Assembly (NCBI GenBank): GCA_016722655.1
Contig: JADKIR010000004.1
Coordinates: 1,426,001-1,490,000, forward strand
Origin: Cytophagaceae bacterium
GTDB lineage: Bacteria; Bacteroidota; Bacteroidia; Cytophagales; Spirosomataceae
Reading direction: 5' to 3'
DNA: 64,000 bases
Shown: in pieces, positions 45,309 through 55,168 of the stretch
Layout: the number at the start of each line of letters is the position of its first letter
Numbering within the stretch: position 1 is the first letter of the stretch
Notes under the pieces: generated by a model
What the model saw: the letters and a program-made list of their open reading frames with translations, nothing else
The model's database searches: none
Told to the model about the DNA's origin: nothing
Translations under genes and position numbers: made by a program

Positions 45309-45515
45309 ATGGCCAGAATAATCGTTCCAAAGCACCTGATTAAGACCAATCATGAGATTCCGGCTTTGTTAAAGGCTCAGTTTCCTGATTTGTTGCAGAT
45401 GAAAGTCAAATCTTACAGTCATTATTTCTATGGCACGCTCAATCAGGGTAATCAAACCCTGATGCCGATTTTTCAGAAAGAAAACGGAACTTTGAGTATA
45501 AAAGGGTTTATTTGA
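45309..45515 (+). CDS. Small conserved-like protein of unknown family, copy B
   Basis: A 68-residue paralogue of the preceding product (MARIIVPKHLIKTNHEIPALL). The identity (about 62 percent) is concentrated in the N-terminus and in NQTL and GTLSIKGF. Its stop overlaps the convergent M48 protease gene by eight bases. The pair looks like a tandem duplication kept as two genes, so function may matter. Confidence 0.7.
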   Translation: MARIIVPKHLIKTNHEIPALLKAQFPDLLQMKVKSYSHYFYGTLNQGNQTLMPIFQKENGTLSIKGFI

Positions 45516-47598
45516 GCACCTGACCCGAAACTAAATTTGATGTATTGAAAATGTACAATGCACTGAAAAATTGTAATAATTGCTTTTTGTGAAAATGGAA
45601 TTTTAGCATAGAGAGATTTTCAAATTCTGTAAATATTTGAAATAAAACCCGAATATCTTTTTCATTATAATTTATTCCTGAAAAATAGGACAGGTCTTTG
45701 TTTAAGTATTTTTCAAATATTTGGAGGTTACCAGGAGATAAAATATCGTCTTTTTCCATCGTGTCAATGGATTTTTTAATTGCTGATTTAAATGTCTCTT
45801 CTAACTTTTTGAACGCTTTCAACTTGATTAAAATAATATCAGGAGGGGCATTCAAATTAATAAAATCAGAGCCTTTATACATTTCCTGAAGGAGATTTTG
45901 GTTTTCATGAAATTGTAAAAAAGCCATTTGGTATCTTTTTAATAAAGTTTCCAATTCATTCAGTTTATATTGCTTTTTTGCTTCATTTTCAAAGTATTTC
46001 AGAGCGTTTTTGTCAACAATCTTAAATTCATTTTCAAGAGCAGTAATACCTTTAACAATCTCGTTTTCGATTTCAAGAGTTTGGTTTTTGTAATAGCTCA
46101 AGCCTTTAAATTCAAAAAAATCAGCTGAGATTTCACCTTTTGAGATTTTTCTGACTACAGCAAGGTCTTCTTTAAGTACATTGTATTCTAGTGATTTTTT
46201 TTGGTTTTCAGCTGAAAATAAGGTATCCATGTTTATTTCAAAAACACTTGAGTAGTTTGTATCGATTTGCGAAAAATCAGGAGAGTAATAGGTATAAAAC
46301 TTTCCAAAAGGCTCTCCAAATGACATCGATTTTTCGATTTCGTAATATTCTTTTTCAAATTCTACTTGTGACAATATTTTGGGTTTATTATCAAAACCAA
46401 TTTCTTTAAAAATTTCTTCAGAAAAATATTCAAAAATCTTATTCTTGTCTGATAATAAGTCTCTTGCCAACAAATCTCCCGGTTTTCTGTTGGGAAAATT
46501 GAGTTCTTGTAAATAGGCGATTCGGTCCAAAATTGGTGGGTGACTAGCAAAAGGGTCATGAAATTTTATCTCCGAGAATGGATTATTACAATTGAAATTT
46601 GGTGTATAATCAAATCTTGTTACATCTGCTGGCAGAGTGTGTTGTAAAATGAGATTATTAAAAAGGTAAAATTGCTGGGAATACAGATCTGCCGTTTGAA
46701 TTTCTGATTTGGAACAATAAAACCGCAAAACTTCGTCCAGGGCAAAGGCACCATATTTCAGCATTGTAAGTGCTTTTATCATTCTTTCAGACCCAAATAC
46801 TTTCGACGAAAACCTGTCGGCATCAAACTCGAGAGTTCTTTTTAGGCTAAAATGATGGGTGTTTATTTTAATAAAATGCCACCTCAAAACATCTTCAATT
46901 AACGATATCAGGAAATTGCCATACTGTACATAATACACAAAATTGGGATAGGTTTTTGGGAGAAAACTTCTTGTTTTTTCAAGCTTTACCTGCTCAAAAA
47001 GCAGATTATGGATGATCTGGTTGGTTCGGTTTACAAAGCTCTCAATTTTAATAGAATTTTGTTTAAAATGACCGAATTCATGAGCTAAAATACATCTTAA
47101 TTCTGCTTGGTTAAGTACATTTATCAGTCCGATTCCAATACATAGGTTTTTTTTTGGAGGGAAAAACAAGTGCCAGATACTTAAATCATAAAATACATAG
47201 GCATTGGCATCAGAGCTTAAGAATATTTTTTTGGGAAGTCTTACTTTGGCTTCATAGGCTGCGGCGACTATAAAACGGAATAACCCCGGCTGTGTGAATT
47301 CATCAATTTCCTTTAAGTCTTGTGTAGTTCTTTTCTTGGCAGAAAAAAGGAAATTGGCGATAAAAACCATTTGCATTAATGCCACAACGGTGAAACTTAT
47401 GCCTAAAGGAATTGTAAAAAGCAGATATTTTTTGAATATCAAGTTGATACCCCAGAAAAAGAGTAGTCCGGACAAAACAATTACAGAAGAAATTAAAACA
47501 AAAAAACCGACTAAGAATGTCAAAATCGATAACACAGATTTGAAAATCTCATTTTGATTTACGTTTGGTATTCGCCCTGCGGTTGTGTTGTTTGTCAT
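45508..47598 (-). CDS. M48 family membrane metalloprotease (696 aa)
   Basis: The protein has two N-terminal membrane helices (residues about 20-85) and the zinc motif HEFGH in ILAHEFGHFKQNS (about residue 175), followed by a downstream Glu region (FDADRFSSKVFG). A long C-terminal ~350-residue helical and beta part without a named domain makes it longer than HtpX (about 290). Its partner membrane protein lies three bases upstream. It is probably an inner-membrane quality-control protease; substrates unknown. Confidence 0.88.
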   Translation of the reverse strand: MTNNTTAGRIPNVNQNEIFKSVLSILTFLVGFFVLISSVIVLSGLLFFWGINLIFKKYLLFTIPLGISFTVVALMQMVFIANFLFSAKKRTTQDLKEIDEFTQPGLFRFIVAAAYEAKVRLPKKIFLSSDANAYVFYDLSIWHLFFPPKKNLCIGIGLINVLNQAELRCILAHEFGHFKQNSIKIESFVNRTNQIIHNLLFEQVKLEKTRSFLPKTYPNFVYYVQYGNFLISLIEDVLRWHFIKINTHHFSLKRTLEFDADRFSSKVFGSERMIKALTMLKYGAFALDEVLRFYCSKSEIQTADLYSQQFYLFNNLILQHTLPADVTRFDYTPNFNCNNPFSEIKFHDPFASHPPILDRIAYLQELNFPNRKPGDLLARDLLSDKNKIFEYFSEEIFKEIGFDNKPKILSQVEFEKEYYEIEKSMSFGEPFGKFYTYYSPDFSQIDTNYSSVFEINMDTLFSAENQKKSLEYNVLKEDLAVVRKISKGEISADFFEFKGLSYYKNQTLEIENEIVKGITALENEFKIVDKNALKYFENEAKKQYKLNELETLLKRYQMAFLQFHENQNLLQEMYKGSDFINLNAPPDIILIKLKAFKKLEETFKSAIKKSIDTMEKDDILSPGNLQIFEKYLNKDLSYFSGINYNEKDIRVLFQIFTEFENLSMLKFHFHKKQLLQFFSALYIFNTSNLVSGQVLK

Positions 47599-47600
47599 TT

Positions 47601-48188
47601 TTAATTTCCGGTTTCTTTTGTTAGCCAGGTTTCATTTTCGACAAAATATCTGTTGTTTTTGAATGCCAGAAGTTTGAGTCTATCTACAACTTCGTCGAGA
47701 TCTTCAAGATTGACCCAGTCAGAATAACTAATTTTCCAATGGTTTATGGGCAAAAATGTTTTTTTGATTATCATTTTCTTACTGATTCCTTTTTCCAGAT
47801 CATAATGCTCAGAATATTGAATCGAAAGGTCTTGAAACTGTACAATTTTGGTAATCATTTTGCCAGTATATGGGTTCATAATTTTAAAAGCAATTTCATT
47901 ATTGGTATTTTCAAATGATATGGAAATCAGTGGCCAAAGTTTGTAGAAATAGCGATATTTAATAACCAATCCGATTGAAAAAATAATTGAACCGGCAATA
48001 ATTAATAATCCGAAATTCAGAGAGGATTTGGAAGAGAAAAAACGTTGATAAACAATATATAAAATACCATAAAGAATAATCGCACCAATTATAAATACGA
48101 TGTAATAAGTCAATATTTTCAAAAAAAACTCAAAAGAATACCTCGACTTTAACAGGGAGGGAGGCTCAATGGAGTAGGTTTCGGGCAT
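47601..48188 (-). CDS. Membrane protein, partner of M48 protease, hypothetical
   Basis: A 195-residue protein with two helices (about 23-45 and 57-77) and a soluble C-terminal domain (SISFENTNNEIAFKIMNPYTGKMI). It ends two bases before the M48 ATG; the two are almost certainly cotranscribed. No family recognised. Confidence 0.7.
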   Translation of the reverse strand: MPETYSIEPPSLLKSRYSFEFFLKILTYYIVFIIGAIILYGILYIVYQRFFSSKSSLNFGLLIIAGSIIFSIGLVIKYRYFYKLWPLISISFENTNNEIAFKIMNPYTGKMITKIVQFQDLSIQYSEHYDLEKGISKKMIIKKTFLPINHWKISYSDWVNLEDLDEVVDRLKLLAFKNNRYFVENETWLTKETGN

Positions 48189-48387
48189 AGTTTTTTTATG
48201 AAAACTAAAATTAAGGATTTATTTTTTCATAAAATATTCTAATTCAGAACTTAAAATTATTTTGTCAGAAATTTTTCAATTGAAATGCACCGAATCATAA
48301 TATTCTATAGAAATTATAAGAAAAATATGATGGATAATTCAATTTAAAAGTTTGGAGTTTTAAATTGAAATCATAGACGTGAAATTA

Positions 48388-49455
48388 TCATTGCTCCAAC
48401 CCATCAATCCACTTAGCTATCAAGTCCACGCCCTCTTTGTGGATAGTCACCCGACCGATCTCGGGCATCATGATTCCGGGGTGAGTAGAATTCATTCTGA
48501 ACGTCATGATAGACTCCATGCCATGGCCTGGGTTCACGTCATAATTGAAAGTGCCGGCACCGATTCCCGCTGCCACCGGAGATTTTTTCACACCAATATG
48601 GAACTGCCGAGTTTCTTCAAAATTAAGATAAAGACCAGATGAAGCAGCCGGACCATAGCCACTATGGCAATGCCCGCAGTTGGCATCGAGATACGCTCTG
48701 GCCCTGTCATTGATGGGTTTGGTTTCGTCCATTGGGTTTACCAAAGTTTTTATGCTGGCAATGTCTTTCTCGCTCTTTAATATTCCCAATGCTTTCCACT
48801 TGCTCAGCTGATTGGCTTTTCCGTCGGCATAGCTTATCTCAAAGTTGAGCTGTTTGGCTTTTGGGCCAATCGGAGAGAAAGTATTGTTGCGGTAGTGGCA
48901 GCTTTTGCATTGGTTTTTTTGTGGCATGGCATATTTTATGGCCACATTTTCACCATGTTGATTAATGTACTTTACATCAACTTTAGCTCCGGTATTTTTC
49001 AGATTTGCTTCTGTTTGTTGGTCATTCCAGAGGTAGGGGTAGGCCTCCCATTTTCCTTTTCGCTTAAATAATATTCTCGTTTCCACAATTTGTTTTTCTC
49101 CTTCAGGCTTTCTGAAATCAGAAGGATAATAAAAGTTCTTGATCAGGATGGTATTTTCAGGGAAGTCCAGCATAGCATCAGGGTCATCAGGAATAGAAGC
49201 CTGAGTGTTTTTTGGCATAAAAACAAACCTTTTCTTGAAAGCATAGTCGGTAAAAAGTGGCGAAATAGGTTCATAAGGTACTACGCCCTCATTTTCAGCA
49301 AGGTGGTTCATTTCACCTTTAAAAAATCCGTATTCAGAAAGGGTTTTATATGGAAGTTTTGAAAAGTCTATTTCATCTGGCATTCGGTTGGTTGCGTTTT
49401 TAAAACATGCTGTAGCAATTGCGATAACAGCAATTATATAAAGTACTTTTTTCAT
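48388..49455 (-). CDS. Dihaem cytochrome c-like protein, SO_2930 family, lipoprotein-like
   Basis: A 355-residue exported protein with an N-terminal lipoprotein-like signal (IAIATAC) and two haem-binding motifs, CKSCH (about residue 195) and CGHCH (about 262). The sequence FSKLPYKTLSEYGFFKG and SGYGPAASSGLYL and a C-terminal MPEIGR-x-x-x-H are typical of the family TIGR03806, which pairs with a parallel beta-helix protein (TIGR03805) as here. The role is unproven; electron transfer near a surface polymer is inferred. Confidence 0.88.
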   Translation of the reverse strand: MKKVLYIIAVIAIATACFKNATNRMPDEIDFSKLPYKTLSEYGFFKGEMNHLAENEGVVPYEPISPLFTDYAFKKRFVFMPKNTQASIPDDPDAMLDFPENTILIKNFYYPSDFRKPEGEKQIVETRILFKRKGKWEAYPYLWNDQQTEANLKNTGAKVDVKYINQHGENVAIKYAMPQKNQCKSCHYRNNTFSPIGPKAKQLNFEISYADGKANQLSKWKALGILKSEKDIASIKTLVNPMDETKPINDRARAYLDANCGHCHSGYGPAASSGLYLNFEETRQFHIGVKKSPVAAGIGAGTFNYDVNPGHGMESIMTFRMNSTHPGIMMPEIGRVTIHKEGVDLIAKWIDGLEQ

Positions 49456-49534
49456 TATTTTTTGGCTATTAATGCCTGACTTCTAATTATTTATATTTTT
49501 TTTTAATCTTATCACTTTTTACAATTCCCTGTAA

Positions 49535-49670
49535 TTATTTCACCATCGAAACATCGGTTTTTACCAGGTATTCGCCTTTAAAAGTACTGACATCGTTGGC
49601 CACCTTTATGCTCATTATTCCACCGTCTGCGGGGATTATCAGCCTCGAAAACCGCAAGTCTTTTGCTTTT
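49535..49670 (-). pseudogene. Coding-like tail out of frame with the beta-helix lipoprotein
   Basis: Downstream of the 49671 stop, the minus strand has an open, coding-looking frame ending at 49535. It reads EKAKDLRFSRLIIPADGG then SIKVANDVSTFKGEYLVK. If one base of the T6 run at 49680 were lost, it would join the beta-helix frame. It may therefore be the true C-terminus hidden by a frameshift, or a remnant of another gene. Confidence 0.35.
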
Positions 49671-50801
49671 TCATTTACAAAAAACACCCATAGGATTTTT
49701 AAGAGGGTCTTTGCCCTTTTTTTCGTCTAAAATACCATCATAAATTATATCAGGAGCCTTGAAGCATTTGGTAGCGATGAGCTTTCCCATATTTTTGGTA
49801 AGGTCGGGAACGGCCATGGCCCTTTCAAAGATATTATCGTGGACGTAAATGTTTGTGCTATATGGGCTCCAGCCTGGGTGTGTCGGAATCGGCAACTCGG
49901 TAATATGATAGCTTGCTATAGCCACACCCATTGTTTTGTTATCAATGATCTGATTGTCAAATACTTCAACTTCATTTCCGGCCAAAATCACCACCCCGCT
50001 TCCCGGTGGAATCATCGATACTGCGTTACCATTTTCGGTAATAGCAAAATTCTCATGATTATTATTTTTGATAAGGTTTTTGAAAACCCTCGTTCTGGAA
50101 CCAGCTGCTTTTGGAAGGCCTGGAAGGTTGAAAATCAAAATGCCTCCGGTGTTATTTTCTGTACGGTTGTTATACACTTCGGCGTTGTCTGAGTTTTCGA
50201 TTTCGATGCCTGCTACGTTTTCGTGTACATAATTATCCCGAACGATGATATTTTCAGATTGCCCTACATATATACCCGCATCACGTGAGTTGCTCACTTC
50301 ACATTTTTCGACCAAAACATTTTTACATTGTACCGGATAAATGCCATAAGTACCGTTTTTAGATTTTTCACCGTTTGTCCAGGTAGTGTTTATCGCTCTG
50401 AAAGTCAAACCATCGCATTTTTGGGTTTTAATATCGTCGCCGGGTGCATCTGTCACTGTAAAACCCTCCAGTGTAATTTTGTTTCCGGCTATTTTCATGC
50501 CTTCACCCCCTGTGGTCATAGTTTTAAAGGAAATCACTGTGTTGTACATTCCTGCTCCTTTGATGGTTACGTTGTTTACGTTGTCTAAAATTAGCTGCGT
50601 TGGCATTTCGTAATACCCTTCAGCAATCTCGATGGTTGAACCCTCCGTGGCATCGATAAATTTTCCAACCAATTCTTCAATCTGAGCTTCAGAGGCCTTT
50701 GGGAGTTTTGAAATGTCTAGTTTTGTGGATTCTTCTTTGTTTTTGCAAGAAAAAATCAAAACTGAAAAAATTAAGCTTAAGATTAAAAATTTTGGTTTCA
50801 T
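49671..50801 (-). CDS. Parallel beta-helix lipoprotein, SO_2929 family
   Basis: ATG at 50801 gives MKPKFLILSLIFSVLIFSCKN, a lipoprotein signal; upstream in-frame codons add an unsuited N-terminus. The 376-residue chain has stacked beta-helix rungs (for example VLVEKCEVSNSRDAGIYVGQ, IIVRDNYVHENVAG, IEIENSDNAEVYNNRT), typical of TIGR03805. It lies upstream of the dihaem cytochrome gene, the usual order. The C-terminus ends early (NPMGVFCK) compared with homologues I know. Confidence 0.88.
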   Translation of the reverse strand: MKPKFLILSLIFSVLIFSCKNKEESTKLDISKLPKASEAQIEELVGKFIDATEGSTIEIAEGYYEMPTQLILDNVNNVTIKGAGMYNTVISFKTMTTGGEGMKIAGNKITLEGFTVTDAPGDDIKTQKCDGLTFRAINTTWTNGEKSKNGTYGIYPVQCKNVLVEKCEVSNSRDAGIYVGQSENIIVRDNYVHENVAGIEIENSDNAEVYNNRTENNTGGILIFNLPGLPKAAGSRTRVFKNLIKNNNHENFAITENGNAVSMIPPGSGVVILAGNEVEVFDNQIIDNKTMGVAIASYHITELPIPTHPGWSPYSTNIYVHDNIFERAMAVPDLTKNMGKLIATKCFKAPDIIYDGILDEKKGKDPLKNPMGVFCK

Positions 50802-50897
50802 TTTAGGGTTTGTTTGAATGATAATACGAATCAACAAAAAAATTGAAATATTTTAAAAAAAATTTGACTTATTTTAGGACAGTATTTAATTGACCCT

Positions 50898-53273
50898 ATG
50901 AGAAAACCTTTATTGTTGGCCATTTTAAGTTTCATATTATTTGCCAAAAATTCTTATTCGCAATCAAAAACCCAGAATGTACGAGGTATTGTGATTGACA
51001 AAAACACCAGACAACCTTTGGTTGGGGCATCTGTTTTTATCAATTTAGATAAAAATGAAACTGCGGCTTTTACTGATGAAAACGGCGAATTTGTTTTGAA
51101 AAATATTCCAATAGGAAGGCGATCACTTAAGGCTCAATATGTTGGATACGAGTCATTTACAATGCCTGATTTTATTGTACAGAGCACCAAAGAACCTTTT
51201 ATTTCGATTGAACTCAAAGTAGGAGCAATACAAGCCGGTGAGGTAGTAATCAGTGCCTCAAAAAATGCATACGAACCACTCAATGAGCTTTCGGTGGTAA
51301 GTACACGCTCATTTACAGCAGAAGAAACCGAAAGAATGCCCGCCGGTATCAATGACCCCGGCAGGGTGGCACTTTCGTATCCTGGTGTACAAAAAGGTCA
51401 GGACGACAGCGAAAACCAGATTGTGGTAAGGGGCAATTCTCCCATTGGAATTCTGTGGAGGCTGGAAGGAATCGACATCCCCAACCCCAACCACTTTGCC
51501 CTGATAGGTGCGTCGGGTGGTGGCGTGACAGTGTTTTCTTCGCAATTGGTTGCCAAGTCTGATTTCTCCACAGGTGGTTTTGCGGCGGAATACGGCAATG
51601 CCCTTTCCGGAGTTTTTGATGTGAGATTCAGAAACGGAAATGACCAAAAACGTGAGAACAGATTCAAACTTGGTGTGCTGGGCATTGATTTCTCCACCGA
51701 AGGCCCATTAAAAAAAGGAAACTCATCATACCTGGTTAACTACCGGTATTCTACGCTGGGGCTATTGACCAGCATGGGCATCTATTTGGTGGGTGAGCGG
51801 GTCAACCATAATTTTCAGGATTTATCATTTAACCTGGTTTTCAAAAGTAAAAACAACAAAAGCATTCAGACGCTCTTCGGAATGGGAGGCTTGAGTGAGG
51901 AGCATTATGAACCGGTCACCGATGCACAAAACAGAAAGATTGGAGAAGCCAATCAGTGGGAGGACAGAAGAAAACCGGCCAACATGGGAGCGGTTGGTTA
52001 TACCTGGACCTACCTTTTGAACCAAAAGTCTTTCTTAAAAACCGTAGTGGCGGTAGTTGGAAGTGAAATCAAAAGAATGAGCGATACGCTGGATTTGAAA
52101 AATGTAAGGTACCGGTTTGATACGCAACAATATGTAGATAAGCGACTGGTAGCCACTGCGATTTATCAAACCAAGCTTTCGACAAAAACCACTTTGAAAA
52201 CAGGAATCATAGGAAACTACATCGGATTTAATTTTTTCAAAGATACCAAAAGCCGCACCAGCCTTTCTGACGTAAACCAGCAGCAACGAAGCGTAACCGT
52301 AGATGGAAGTGGCACTACGGGTCAGTTTCAGCAATACGCCCAGATTCATTCCGAGCTCACACCTAAAATCCACCTTAATTTTGGGTATCATTATCTGCAT
52401 TTTTTTGCCAATAATACCCATTCTCTGGAGCCGCGGGTTTCTCTCCAGTTTTTACCAAAAATCAACCACAGAATCAGTCTGGCTTATGGTATTCATGCCC
52501 GGGCATTGCCGTTGATGGCCTATTATTTTAAAGATTCTACCGGAGCTTTTGTAAACAAAAACCTCGACCTGCTAAAAGCCAACCATCTGGTGGCGTCATA
52601 CCATATTTACACCGCCTCGAAGATTAGATTTAGTGTGGAGGGGTATTACCAAACTCTCAAAAATGTGCCTGTTGAGCCCAATTCAAAATCCAATTATTGG
52701 ATGCTGAACAACAGTTCCGAGTTTCCGACATTTAAGGTCGAAAGCAATGGCACAGGTACCAACTATGGCCTCGACGTGGCCGTGGAAAAGCTTTTTTCAA
52801 ATTCTTACTATTTTTTGGTGACGGGCTCCTGGCTTAACTCTACCTACAAAACCCCCAATAATATTACCTTAAACAGCAGGTTCAATACCGGCTTTACAAC
52901 ATCGTTTACGTTTGGAAAAGAATTTCCATTCAAAAATGGTAACATATTACAGTTAGGAGCGAGGTATCTGATCAATGGAGGCTTCAGATATACGCCTTAT
53001 GACCCTGTAAAATCAAAAGAAAAAGGTCAGTATGTGGAAATGCAAAATGCCGATTTCTCAGAGCAAGTGCCAGCCTACAGACGACTCGATGGTAGAATAG
53101 CCTACAGATACAATGCCCGAAAACTGGCCGGCAACATCAGCCTTGATGTACAGAATGTCTTTAACAGAATCAACGCTTCATCGGTCACTTACAACGCAAA
53201 AACCAATACCACCAACATTTTTTATGGCAGCAGTGGTTTTGTGCCGGTAATGGCTTTTCAGTTTGATTTTTGA
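50898..53273 (+). CDS. TonB-dependent outer-membrane receptor
   Basis: A 791-residue protein with signal peptide (MRKPLLLAILSFILFAKNSYSQ), N-terminal CarboxypepD_reg domain (residues about 28-105: GIVIDKNTRQPLVGASVF ... YVGYESFTM), a plug with NQIVVRGNSPIGILWRLEGIDIPNP, and a 22-strand-type barrel ending MAFQFDF. It takes up an unknown ligand with energy from TonB. No SusD partner follows, so it is probably not a glycan utilisation pair. Divergent from the beta-helix lipoprotein. Confidence 0.93.
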   Translation: MRKPLLLAILSFILFAKNSYSQSKTQNVRGIVIDKNTRQPLVGASVFINLDKNETAAFTDENGEFVLKNIPIGRRSLKAQYVGYESFTMPDFIVQSTKEPFISIELKVGAIQAGEVVISASKNAYEPLNELSVVSTRSFTAEETERMPAGINDPGRVALSYPGVQKGQDDSENQIVVRGNSPIGILWRLEGIDIPNPNHFALIGASGGGVTVFSSQLVAKSDFSTGGFAAEYGNALSGVFDVRFRNGNDQKRENRFKLGVLGIDFSTEGPLKKGNSSYLVNYRYSTLGLLTSMGIYLVGERVNHNFQDLSFNLVFKSKNNKSIQTLFGMGGLSEEHYEPVTDAQNRKIGEANQWEDRRKPANMGAVGYTWTYLLNQKSFLKTVVAVVGSEIKRMSDTLDLKNVRYRFDTQQYVDKRLVATAIYQTKLSTKTTLKTGIIGNYIGFNFFKDTKSRTSLSDVNQQQRSVTVDGSGTTGQFQQYAQIHSELTPKIHLNFGYHYLHFFANNTHSLEPRVSLQFLPKINHRISLAYGIHARALPLMAYYFKDSTGAFVNKNLDLLKANHLVASYHIYTASKIRFSVEGYYQTLKNVPVEPNSKSNYWMLNNSSEFPTFKVESNGTGTNYGLDVAVEKLFSNSYYFLVTGSWLNSTYKTPNNITLNSRFNTGFTTSFTFGKEFPFKNGNILQLGARYLINGGFRYTPYDPVKSKEKGQYVEMQNADFSEQVPAYRRLDGRIAYRYNARKLAGNISLDVQNVFNRINASSVTYNAKTNTTNIFYGSSGFVPVMAFQFDF

Positions 53274-53314
53274 GGGGGAATTTAGGGGATAATCAAAATT
53301 TCTTTTATGATCTA

Positions 53315-53734
53315 TTAAGAAAACCCTACCCAAAGTAGTACTATGGCCAATAAAAACAAATACGGAAGAATCGAAAATACTATTCCTGTTATAGCCAGTC
53401 CTTTACCTCTTTCCCTTCTTTTTTTGATTTTGAATAAGCTAATAATACTTATAACCAGTCCGGCTAAAGATAAAAGGGCACTCCCGGTGGTAGCAATTCC
53501 GGCAAAAAGTAATGCAAGCAATGACACTATTCCCAGAGTAGATAAGCCAAATCCAATTACTGCAAGTTTGTTATATGGCTTTTTGGGGGTAGAATGAGCT
53601 TTTTTGTTCACAACATGTTTTTCTGAAACTTTTAAAAGAGAATCTAATTGTTGTGTCTGATTGGATTCAATGGTTACAGCAAAACTCTGAAAGGATATAA
53701 ATATTAATAGGAATAAATTTAGGGTTAGCTTCAT
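53315..53734 (-). CDS. DUF4190-like small membrane protein
   Basis: A 139-residue protein with signal peptide (FQSFAV) and a polar stretch to residue 50. It then has two adjacent helices (about 55-95) and another near 115-138, the latter after KIKKRRERGKGLAITGIVF, typical of DUF4190. Role unknown. Confidence 0.65.
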   Translation of the reverse strand: MKLTLNLFLLIFISFQSFAVTIESNQTQQLDSLLKVSEKHVVNKKAHSTPKKPYNKLAVIGFGLSTLGIVSLLALLFAGIATTGSALLSLAGLVISIISLFKIKKRRERGKGLAITGIVFSILPYLFLLAIVLLWVGFS

Positions 53735-53876
53735 ATAAATGCTTTTTCCACAAATTTAAACCTAAATCTACTATTCAGAAAGAATTTTTATTGAATGAAG
53801 TTTTACGCAAGTAAATTTTAAAATTAGTTATACAAACTAAATTAAAAAAGTATTTAATATGTTGATTTAAAACAAA

Positions 53877-55130
53877 TTAAATCTTCACTTTTTCCAGGTC
53901 AAAAAGGTCATTGAGCACATCAATCAAGGTGTCGGCTTCGCCTCTTTTACAGGCAGCTTTAAGTTGCAGTACTGGCAGTTTGATGATTTTCTGCATCATG
54001 CCAGTGGTAATTTTCTCCACCTTTTCGGCTTCTTCGGCAGTCATACCTTTCATGTATCTGGCCATTTCATCCTTTCTGATTTGCTCCAGAGCATTCTTAA
54101 GTTTCTGAATTGTAGGAGAAACCTGAAGTTCTTTTGACCAGTCACTCAAATCGGCAACCATCTCAGAAATGATATTTTTCACCGCCGGGATAGCCTCCAG
54201 CCGTGATTGTATGGCTTGTTCTGTTTTTTTCTGGATTTCATCCAACTCATATAGTACAACCCCGGGCAGTTTTTCTACCTGCGGATCGATACTTCTTGGC
54301 ATAGACAAATCGAATAGATAACTAACTGACTTTCTTTTATTTAAACAGTCAGTGCTGATAATATAATTCTCAGTTCTAACTGTTGAAATTATCACATTGT
54401 ATTTCCTGCAATCCTGACCCAGGTTTTCAAACGGCACAACGTCAAATCCAAATCCGGCAGCCAGATTTTCGGCTTTTTCTTTCGTGCGGTTACAAAGTGT
54501 AATATTTTTATGCCCTTTTTCTGAAAGTGTCTTTACTACATCTTCGCCAATCTCGCCCAAGCCAATTACCAATATCTTAGGATTGGCCATAAGTGGCAAA
54601 AAGCTTTCCATCAGATCAACCGTGGCGTAGGATGTTGAAGCTGTGCCATCGCGAAACGATGTTTCCTGCACCAATCTTTTGTTGGCATAAAATACCGAGT
54701 GCATGATACGGTGAATAAACGGCCCGGCCATTTGCATATCCGCTGACCATTGGTAGGCATTCTTGGCTTGATTGATGATTTGCTGATCACCCAAAACCTG
54801 AGATTCCAAACCTAGAGAAACCTCAAAAAGGTATCTTGCAGCCTCGGTTTCATCATTTATTTGTTCAAAATATTCTTTGATATCGGTTGCAGAAATCGCT
54901 TTTTCGATGGCGAGCAGACTTATTAAATCATCGAATCTGTTGGTTTCTGATTTGTAATAAATCTCAGTACGATTGCAGGTTGACAAAATCAGGGCCTCAT
55001 TTAATCCAAAAACATCCTTAAGCTTTAAATAAAAGGCTTTGGTTTGAGACTCATCAAGTGTCAAACTTTCTCTTACAGCCAACGGAGCTTTTTTGTATGA
55101 TAATGATATTACTCTGAATATTTCCGCCAT
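53877..55130 (-). CDS. hemA: Glutamyl-tRNA reductase
   Basis: First enzyme of C5-pathway haem synthesis, reducing Glu-tRNA to glutamate-1-semialdehyde with NADPH. The 417-residue product (ATG at 55130; the longer start at 55163 falls upstream of the transcription start implied by the promoter box) has catalytic Cys in STCNRTEIYY, the segment EVSLGLESQVLGDQQI, and a Rossmann motif VIGLGEIGEDVVKTL. The C-terminal dimerisation helix follows. Its promoter box TAATTTTG is at 55161-55168. Confidence 0.95.
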   Translation of the reverse strand: MAEIFRVISLSYKKAPLAVRESLTLDESQTKAFYLKLKDVFGLNEALILSTCNRTEIYYKSETNRFDDLISLLAIEKAISATDIKEYFEQINDETEAARYLFEVSLGLESQVLGDQQIINQAKNAYQWSADMQMAGPFIHRIMHSVFYANKRLVQETSFRDGTASTSYATVDLMESFLPLMANPKILVIGLGEIGEDVVKTLSEKGHKNITLCNRTKEKAENLAAGFGFDVVPFENLGQDCRKYNVIISTVRTENYIISTDCLNKRKSVSYLFDLSMPRSIDPQVEKLPGVVLYELDEIQKKTEQAIQSRLEAIPAVKNIISEMVADLSDWSKELQVSPTIQKLKNALEQIRKDEMARYMKGMTAEEAEKVEKITTGMMQKIIKLPVLQLKAACKRGEADTLIDVLNDLFDLEKVKI

Positions 55131-55160
55131 CGATTCCAACAATTGTTTATAAAACGTCTG

Positions 55161-55168
55161 CAAAATTA
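55161..55168 (-). promoter_or_regulatory. Promoter of hemA (-7 box), decides the start
   Basis: The minus strand reads TAATTTTG, an exact TAnnTTTG match. Transcription would start near 55155, downstream of the alternative translation start at 55163, so the shorter start at 55130 is right. Confidence 0.65.
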
